The notes below the pieces were generated by a model that was given only the letters and a program-made list of their open reading frames with translations, searched no databases and was not told the DNA's origin. Position numbers and translations under genes: made by a program. Below are positions 56,688 to 64,000 of a stretch of 64,000 bases of DNA, one piece after another. Location of the stretch: positions 165,304,678 through 165,368,677 of the forward strand of contig NC_133897.1 of assembly GCF_964199755.1 (NCBI RefSeq). Direction: 5' to 3'. Positions within the stretch are counted from its first letter, which is position 1, and every line of letters begins with the position of its first letter. This stretch comes from Larus michahellis (lineage: Eukaryota > Chordata > Aves > Charadriiformes > Laridae).

Positions 56688-57640
56688 CAGCAGCTGGTTC
56701 CTTTGCAGGTGTCTCCCCCCTGCCCAGCGCATGGGCCTCAGCTGGGAGATGGTGACACCCCCCAGGCCCATCCCAGGTCCCCTGTGAGCTCCGTGCTCAC
56801 GAGTGTGTCACGCTGCGAGGCCGGGGCTGCTGGGGAGGGGGCGGCGGTGGGGGCCTGGGCGTGTGGGAGGTCTCAGCTCTGCCTCGGTGCCCGCGTGGGG
56901 GCAGCCCCACAGGGCGCACGGTGGGGCTTGATCCTGCCGGGCCCAGAAGAGCCCGCGTCCAGCAGCAGCAGTGGCGACACGCAGCCCTCGGGCTTCCTCT
57001 GTCACTACCACGCGACAGCGCATGGCAGCAGGCGGCATCACCTCCCCTTCCAGCGCTGAGGGCTGGCCACGGACACGGGGACCGCAGTGCCACCAGGATG
57101 GGAGAGGAGCCACCCCGGCTGCCGCAACACCGGAGGGATGATGGGACTGACCCCACTGGGGCAGACTGGGGCTGGGGGGGCAGATACTGGTTTGCTGGTT
57201 GTTCCATCCTCGGTCCAGGCTGGGAAGCGGGGGTGGCGCTGGGACAGGCTCCTCTCCGGGCTGTTCCCAGCCATTCCAAGGTCCAAGGCCACCGCGAGCT
57301 ATTTCCTAAGGGCTGCGTCTAACGGGAACAACAGCCTCACCCCTTCCTCGGCACGCTCCAGCCAGCCCCGATCCCACCCCGCTGCTCCCGGCCGGGGATG
57401 GCAGCGTCCCGCTCCCGGGGGATGAGTCGCGTCTCCCGTATCCCGAGCCCAGCGAAGCACCTTCTCCCTGGGGATCAGGATCCCCAGCACCAGGGAGGTT
57501 TCTGCCTCCCAAGGCTCTCCCAAATCCGTATCCTGCCGCAGCACCGGGACGCATGAAGGGCTGCTCCATCCTCCTCCTCTCCTGGAAGGGGATTACGGCT
57601 GATGGATGGATCCCGCAAGTGTCCCACAGAAATGACTTCG
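56688..57640. other. GC-rich intergenic DNA, no gene seen
   Basis: No conserved motif, splice-linked frame or repeat that I recognise. The overlapping frames of 84-160 codons on both strands are shadows of high GC content. Confidence 0.5.
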
Positions 57641-57664
57641 TGTCTCTCAACTCTTACTGAAATG

Positions 57665-57670
57665 TTTATT
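57665..57670 (-). terminator. SLC45A4: Candidate poly(A) signal of the convergent gene
   Basis: TTTATT on the + strand is AATAAA on the minus strand. The DNA beyond it turns GC-rich and is unlike the A/T-rich 3' UTR, so cleavage at about 57,640-57,655 is plausible. Confidence 0.5.
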
Positions 57671-58311
57671 AAGATCGAACTTCAGAACAACGGATCAGAA
57701 CACAATGTCTCGTGGAGTAGAATATTTCTAAATTGATTTTTTTTTCCATTTCTATGCATAAATGAAAAACGAATCAAGATTATACAAAAAGAACAGAAAG
57801 TGCAGAACACAATAAAACAGTTCTCATGCAACAAATCTTTTGTTTTGTTTTTTTTTTTTTGTTTAACCTTAAAACAGAAAATAAGCTCAACAGTGTAGAA
57901 ATAAAAAACCATACATACATTTTGCCGTCTACGCACTCAAACATTCATCTGTGACATTACTTTTCTTTATCCCTTTTTCCTCATAAAACTTAACATTATG
58001 TGTTTAACACATGCTTATAAACATTGCTAAACTCAGCAAGAGCTATTATAGTGCCCCAACTTAATAAGTTGATAAAAAAGTAGTTGTCATACGGCCAGTT
58101 CACAAAGGAACTAAATATTCTTTTTTTTTTTCTTTTTTTCCTTTTTTTTTTTTTTTCCACTATGAGATGCCTATATGCAGCTTTCTATTAATACGAGGCG
58201 TTGTAAAATAAGCTGGTCATTTGGCTACCAAAAGGGCTTAGTGTTCATGTTACATCAGAAGAAATGTCAGGAACTGCCAATTTGGTGAGAGAAAAGTCTT
58301 TCTGTTGTGTG

Positions 58312-58342
58312 TTTTTTTTTTTTTTTTTTTGGGGGGGGGGGG
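58312..58342 (+). repeat. T19 G12 homopolymer pair
   Basis: Nineteen T (58312-58330) directly followed by twelve G (58331-58342). On the transcript strand of the convergent gene it reads C12 A19. Such a junction is prone to slippage and to sequencing error. Confidence 0.9.
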
Positions 58343-61300
58343 CTATTTACTGCAATTCGGCTGCCGCCGAGGACTGAGCCGGTGCAGACTAAGGGAGGTG
58401 ACGCCTCGTTTGGCGAAACGCTCCTCCAGCTTCACCCCCGACTTCACAATTTAAGGAAGAAAACGTGCCAGAGCCTGTCAAATTGAACCATGTCCCGGGT
58501 TTTCCCTAAAACTTTATTCATCAGGTCACAAGGGCGTCGAAAGCCTTTTAATTCCACCAGGTGCTCTGTCTTTTCTGGGCCGGGGGGGGGGGGGGGGAAG
58601 GTATTTATCCCCCCTGGGCACCCCCGGGGCGAGGGGAGGCGAGGCAGAAAGGCAGGTGAGCCGCGCTCCCGTGGGTCAAGGAACCACACGAAATCGGTTT
58701 TCCGGGAGCCGATCTTAATTTAAATGCCAGGAAAAACTGGAGGGTCGTAAGGAGCGCAGCTCGCTGCCCCGGCACACGCCAGCGCGGCGTTGGGAAAAGG
58801 CGATCGAGCCTTTTTGTTATTATCTAAGTCAAGTTTTTGAACTGTCTGGGACTGCTCGGCCTCGAAAACCAGTCTGCTATTCGAGCTTCGGCAGCTCGCC
58901 TCTGCCCACGGCGCGTTCCGGATGCAACATGAGAAACAGAAAACTTTGGGTAGCTCCAACTTTTTCAAAAAATGACCATTTTTCGATGCACTTTACAAAC
59001 GTTCAGCTTTGTCGTTTAAGGAAGGATTAACAGCTAGAGGACTCTCTGTAACCATAAAGTTTCCGCAAAGAAAAATAAAATTTGGTATTTCTTCTACACA
59101 GTCACCAATAACGTTTCTGTGCAACATTTGGTGTTCGTTACATTTATTTGGCCTACGGAAAGGAAAACGAGGACAAAACAGCTGCAAATAAAACCAACTT
59201 CTCTTTCACAATAGATACTTCAGATGCCGAAGCTGCTACATGTGCTTGGAATATCATGCAGGAGTTTACTTATCCATTTAAATAAGATACATATTTATAG
59301 CTGAGCTCGTCTCGCAGCGGACTCGCCTGAGGGAAACGCGGAAGAACTCAGTTGAAGTATTGTTGAGTACAGTGACGATGAGCACACAACCACCGGAGAT
59401 ATTTTGGCCCGAGCAGCGTGTATATAAACGTCTATTATATACACACAGCCACACACACGCGCACCCCAAAAATACCCCCAGCTCGCAGCGGCCGACCTAC
59501 AGTTGGTCGCAGGGACCAACCGACGGAGCGTGGCACAACCCGGCGAGGTGGCTACGCAAAATTATTGAAGAGCGACCACCGAAAACGAACGCTGACCCTG
59601 CCATATGCCTCTGGGAAGGGAGATCCCACCCCAAAACTCCCCTTCCGCCCAGACATGGAGGGAGATCTCCCAGGAAAAAACTGTGACTTTATTCGTAAAT
59701 GTCGCCTCGACGCACACGGCCACGAGACCTCACTGGTAGCCATGAACATCCTGCCGTTAACGGTGGACATTGGAGGAAGGCCATCTCACCGCAGACCAAG
59801 GGCGGGCGGACGCGTTTCTAACGATGGAACTGAGGTTTTTTAATGAGGTACTCGTTACTGTCGCTGTCATTCCAAGTGCTTGGGGCGGGGGGGAGACGGA
59901 CGGGACATGGGATGGGATTCAGACCAGACGGGAGAGGAACGAGAAAGGCTCAGCCCTCGCTTCCACGCCTCCGTGGAAAACCTCACGCAAGGCTGTTTCA
60001 TCGCGGGCGAGAAAAGCGGGAGGCTCCGTGCGCAGCTGCCGCGCCGGGAATATTTCATAGTGTAGAAAAAGGCTCCAAGTGAAAGGGGAAAAGGACATTG
60101 TGTGTTTCAAGGAGCACTAACCTCCGCTGGATTTACTGGCTTCCTCTCTTCTGATGATGAACAGCCCTCATCTTTCCATAACTGCTCACTGCCAGCGCTA
60201 GCAAACGACCAGATTTGTGTTATTAAAAGGCTATTTAGGTAATAAATCTCTATGAAAGTCATCTAACCAGCAGGAAGAAAAACATTCCTACGAAATTATT
60301 GCTTCTGGAGTCTGAAATTGCCATTCAAGAACCGCGCAGATCCGACCGGACACTTGCAATAATCCAAGGGTGCCAAATCCACGCTACGCTTTTCCGAGCG
60401 GGTAAAGCTGGAGCTTCTCTGCTCTGATGTGAAATATTTCTAGACGTGCAGCTTCCCGACTGCAGCACTCGAGAGTCCGAGCACTAACGGGGGTCTCGTG
60501 TCCGAGGTTTACACGGCACCAGAACTGCAGCGCAAGATGGTAAAATTGATTACAGTCTAGAGCAACACAGAACGAAACCACTCGACCTCAGGCCAACTGC
60601 AGGAAAGGTCCAAAGGGATGGAGAACGCGGGATGAATTTGACCATACAGCGATACCGACCGACAAAAAATGATGCTTATTGTCACCGGGAATAAAATAAA
60701 GCCCCTTCAAACTCTCTCTTCCCACAACTTCTGCAACAAACACATCAAATCTTACTGCTTTTACCTTTCAATTGTGACCAAAAAAAACAACAAACCAAAC
60801 CAATTTCTGCATCAAAAAATAAGGTAAGGGACACGTGCAGAAATAAATCAGTGCCCACTCCACCCTGAGAAGTGCTAGGGCCAGAAATAAAACTCTCTCA
60901 AATTCAAGAACAAGCTCTCAGGAGCCCTCACGGCGAGCGGAGTGGATGCCAGCGGTGGTTTCCCGGGCTGGCCGAGGTACAGGAGGAGACACGTTGGCAG
61001 GGGCTCCCCCAAGTTAATTCTTCTGGCAATACTACAAACACTTCGGCGCGTTTACAATGGATAATTATTTCCTTCGGCTTTGCAGGGGAGTGAAATAGAG
61101 CTTCCTGCTACAAGGCAGCGCGCATATTCGTGCGTTACGAACGGTAAGGAAACAGCTCCACAAACAAATTCCAAATAGGGATTTTAACATCCAATTCTTA
61201 GAAATGAGGCTATGCCGAATGCTGGCTGGGACAAAATCGGACCTGCCCTGCTTTTGATTGAAACCCTCTGGGTTCCAAACATCCTGCCTCGCTTCCTCAC

Positions 61301-63940
61301 CCTTCCCCTGACTGAGAAAGCTGAATAAACGTGCGGGAGCTCACCCCGAAACGGCTTCGCGTTCCCGCCGCTGGATGTGAAGCGAGAGGGAGCTTCAGCT
61401 TCTCTTTGCGGCCTGACCTCGCTCAGCTCGCTGCTGCTGCGAAAGAAACCTCGGCTTTCGAAGGTGCCACGGGGAGTAACGGCGATTCGAAACCACCCGC
61501 ATCCAGGAAGCTCGCGGGGAAAAGGCACCGGCCAGAAGATGGAGTTTTTTAAACTTGCAGAAGAACCTTTCCAGAAATAGAGATTAAAATAAGGAGTTAC
61601 TCGACAGCGTCCGTTTAACCAAAAGCGGGGTCTTCAAGGAGCTTTAAAAATAAAATATTAAAGCCACTTTAAAATGTCTAACTCAGTGTGTGTTTTATAC
61701 GAATGCCAGTTATCGGGTGAAATACAACACTCATCTCTGTTATACACGAACATCACCAGAATATATTAAATGTAACTGAGATGATAAGATTCACGGCAGA
61801 AGTTCAGTTAAAGTATTTCTGACAACTGATTTCTTCCATAAGGTCTCATATTCTTCAGTAGTATTATTCCCCTGCCTGAACACAGTTCACAGTATGTGTC
61901 CTAAATAAAAAAAAAAAAGAAGATTCACCTTAAAGAAAGAAAGAAAAAGGCTTTCTTGAGACACTTGGAAAAAAAAAAAAACCAACAAACCCAACTAAGT
62001 CCTGTGCGATTACACGTACTTTAGTGCGTGGCGATTTCAGCAGCCTGAAAAAACAACATTGTCACCCGCGACGGCCCAGGACGTGGGCACCCACCGAAAG
62101 CCGGCAGCTCAAACCCGCGTGCGCCGCCAGGACTTCGTCGATGACGCTGGCCGAGACTCACGCGTTAGCTTCAGACATACCCACACACACGTTCCTTAAA
62201 TACATCGACAATTCAAGTAATTTGTTAAGAACTGCTTTTCACTTTGAAATATATACTCTTCTTTTGAATGACTGTATTGCAGCATGGTTTTCCGCATGCG
62301 TTTTTAAAGTACTGTAGTACGAGAAGTTGGAGGCAGCAGAAATCTGACAACGAGCTGTGATTTGTCTGGTTTAGCGCACGGATGGACCGCAGCCCGGAGG
62401 TCCACGCGAAAAGAGCAAAAAGCATCACAAAGACTTCTTAGGAGACGACAAACGGAAGCTGGTTTCCAAAGTTTCTTTAAACGGCTGCTGGATCTCTGAG
62501 CTTTGGCTGCCCGTGGACTGGGGCGCACCCCTAGCCATCCAAAACAGGATTTTAAATCGGGTTAACGCGACTCTTCCAAGCTCTTCACGGAAAAACGTCT
62601 TAGCGCTGCAGCTATGTCCTGAATCGAGGCAGGGGGCACGGAGGTTGCGCCGATGACATTGGGACAGCAGCTCGGAAGAGCTCCAGCCTGCGATTCCTCC
62701 AACGCGGGGACCGGAACAGCAACACACGCTAGTGGATTGCATTTTAAGGCCTAAAAACTGTTTCTGACACAGATTTTTATACACCCAGACTATGCCATAA
62801 AGTGACGGAGGTAGGCCTTCGGTTTACCTTGTTGTACTGACACCGTGCCTTTACCTTGGCTGCTGCGTTGCCAGCCAGGAGGTTAAAGGATCATTAAAAG
62901 TGCAATTAATCAACGACTTCCTTTCCCTAACGAAAGAGAATCCGCATGTCCACCCCCCTCCCCCCCCACGAAGCTGACCCCAGAGACGCCTTTTCTCCAC
63001 GGCAGCTTCATCCAGAGATGATCAGGTTTAAATGCCAAGAAACCACCCCCCCACCCCGAAGTTCACCAGCACACAAAACTCCCAGCTAAAAATTGTCACA
63101 GCGTATTCCAACGACATTCATAAAAATTCAGCACTTGTGATAAAAAAAACCCCCAACCTGTCAGTGCTGGTCACCTCTCCCAGTTGCTGCTCCTTCCACC
63201 TACAGTTCCCATCAGGCACCCGGCGTCACCCTCTCCCGACACGCAGCAGACTTGGGAGGAGCTGTTGAACAGTATGACTCTCAAAGGATTCACGCCAGTT
63301 TCTCAGAAACCGCGGTAATTGCTTTTGCTTTTGGTTTTTTTTTTTTTCTCCTCGAAAGTAATTGCAAATAAAACTATTCCCTAGTAATTGCACTAGCAAA
63401 ATCATAAAGTCTAAAATTAACGTTAAAGAACTGTAGCTGTCAGACCAAGAATGTCATGCCGCTGAAAAAAAAAAAGTTGATCAAGATGTCTACGGATTTG
63501 ATTACACCAGTGGAATCTGAAATGTTCAGACAAAAAATAGCAAGAGACTACAAGTCGAGATAGCTTCCATTTTCAGTTAGTTTAAAAACAGCCGAAAACT
63601 TAATTTTTCTAACTGCTAATTGTATACACGGTGAGTCTCATGCAGATTAATAAAACTTATTCGAAACCTAAATGTATTCTTAATAAAAAAGTGTTCAGAA
63701 ATGACATTTCTAAGTTGTAGAGAAAGCAATTAGCATCGTAGCTACCTGTTCAAGCCTATATTAAGGACTACAGAATTTCATTTACACTTTTGCAGGAAAC
63801 TTCTCTTCTGTAATTTTAGCTACAAGTAGTGAAGATCCTAATTTTTTTTTTCCCTGGGGGCGGGGGGGGGGGGGGGAGAAAAAAGTCCTTGATCCTGCAC
63901 CTGCCCTCCCTGGAATGTGGGTGAACAAGCAGCGACGGCC

Positions 63941-64000
63941 TCACACGGCTGACTCGCTCTCCGGCTCCGCCGCGGCAGCTCCTTTACGCGTGAGCTTCAG
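63941..64000 (-). CDS. SLC45A4: C-terminal end of SLC45A4 (partial, inferred)
   Basis: Read from the window edge on the minus strand, 19 codons run LKLTRKGAAAAEPESESAV to a TGA at 63941-63943. A basic LKLTRKG piece, as after a last membrane helix, then an Ala/Glu/Ser tail, suits the cytosolic C-terminus of a 12-helix SLC45-family proton/sugar symporter. The name is drawn from synteny: SLC45A4 is the convergent neighbour of DENND3 in mammals. The frame is too short to identify alone, and the rest of the gene lies beyond the window. Confidence 0.55.
   Translation of the reverse strand: MKLTRKGAAAAEPESESAV

Larger units (their letters stand above)
57645..63940 (-). other. SLC45A4: Long 3' UTR of the convergent gene (SLC45A4, inferred)
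   Basis: About 6.3 kb lies between the stop codon at 63941-63943 and an AATAAA signal at 57665-57670 on the minus strand, with no repeat and no convincing coding frame between. Mammalian SLC45A4 also has a several-kilobase 3' UTR and ends tail to tail with DENND3. Internal AATAAA signals on the minus strand (for example near 58503-58508 and 59137-59142) may give shorter forms. Poly-C tracts lie at 58331-58342, 58582-58597 and 63862-63876 (G runs on the + strand). This is an inference from position and composition; no splicing evidence is available here. Confidence 0.6.

Noticed and set aside
56797-57279. Minus-strand frame of 160 codons
   Set aside because: GC-rich DNA here is open on both strands at once; the composition is low complexity and no motif or splice context supports a gene.
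1-64000. CRISPR arrays, phage, plasmid or operon-like systems
   Set aside because: Introns, LINEs and an LTR show this is vertebrate nuclear DNA; no regularly spaced repeats or bacterial-style genes were seen.

Overview
This is vertebrate nuclear DNA, most probably from a bird. The clearest sign is at least twelve CR1-type LINE fragments with avian-style 3' ends (a conserved tail of roughly 'cttccaacctaaatgattctatgatt', split here for length). There is also a solo retroviral LTR and one compact multi-exon gene with vertebrate GT-AG introns. I see no prokaryotic gene, CRISPR array, plasmid or phage. The sequence does not fix the species.

Layout: 1-13.3 kb is AT-rich intergenic DNA broken by CR1 insertions, including one CR1 nested inside an older, opposite-facing CR1 (2.86-5.25 kb), a second old copy (6.7-7.2 kb) and a long antisense copy (9.3-11.0 kb). 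A CpG-rich promoter lies at about 13.4-14.08 kb. It starts the only complete gene, DENND3, on the + strand: 23 coding exons from 13,848 to 51,504, with 3,810 coding bases (1,269 residues) and every junction in frame. The protein reads uDENN/cDENN/dDENN, then a linker, a PH-like domain and C-terminal WD40 repeats, which is the architecture of the Rab12 exchange factor DENND3. Its introns hold CR1 scraps and, in intron 19, an antisense solo LTR with a perfect 5-base target duplication.

About 52.8 kb is the likely DENND3 3' end. From 53.4 to 56.7 kb there is a cluster of sense CR1 copies, then GC-rich anonymous DNA. From 57.65 kb to the right edge I read the very long 3' UTR of a convergent minus-strand gene. 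Only its last 19 codons and stop fall inside the window (63,941-64,000). From synteny (DENND3 and SLC45A4 are convergent neighbours in mammals) I infer SLC45A4, a proton-coupled sugar transporter family member.

The two genes face tail to tail and have no evident functional link. I found no undescribed system. The observations most worth checking are the nested CR1, the solo LTR, the conserved spacing of two regulatory serines in DENND3, and the poly-C-rich 3' UTR of the convergent gene.
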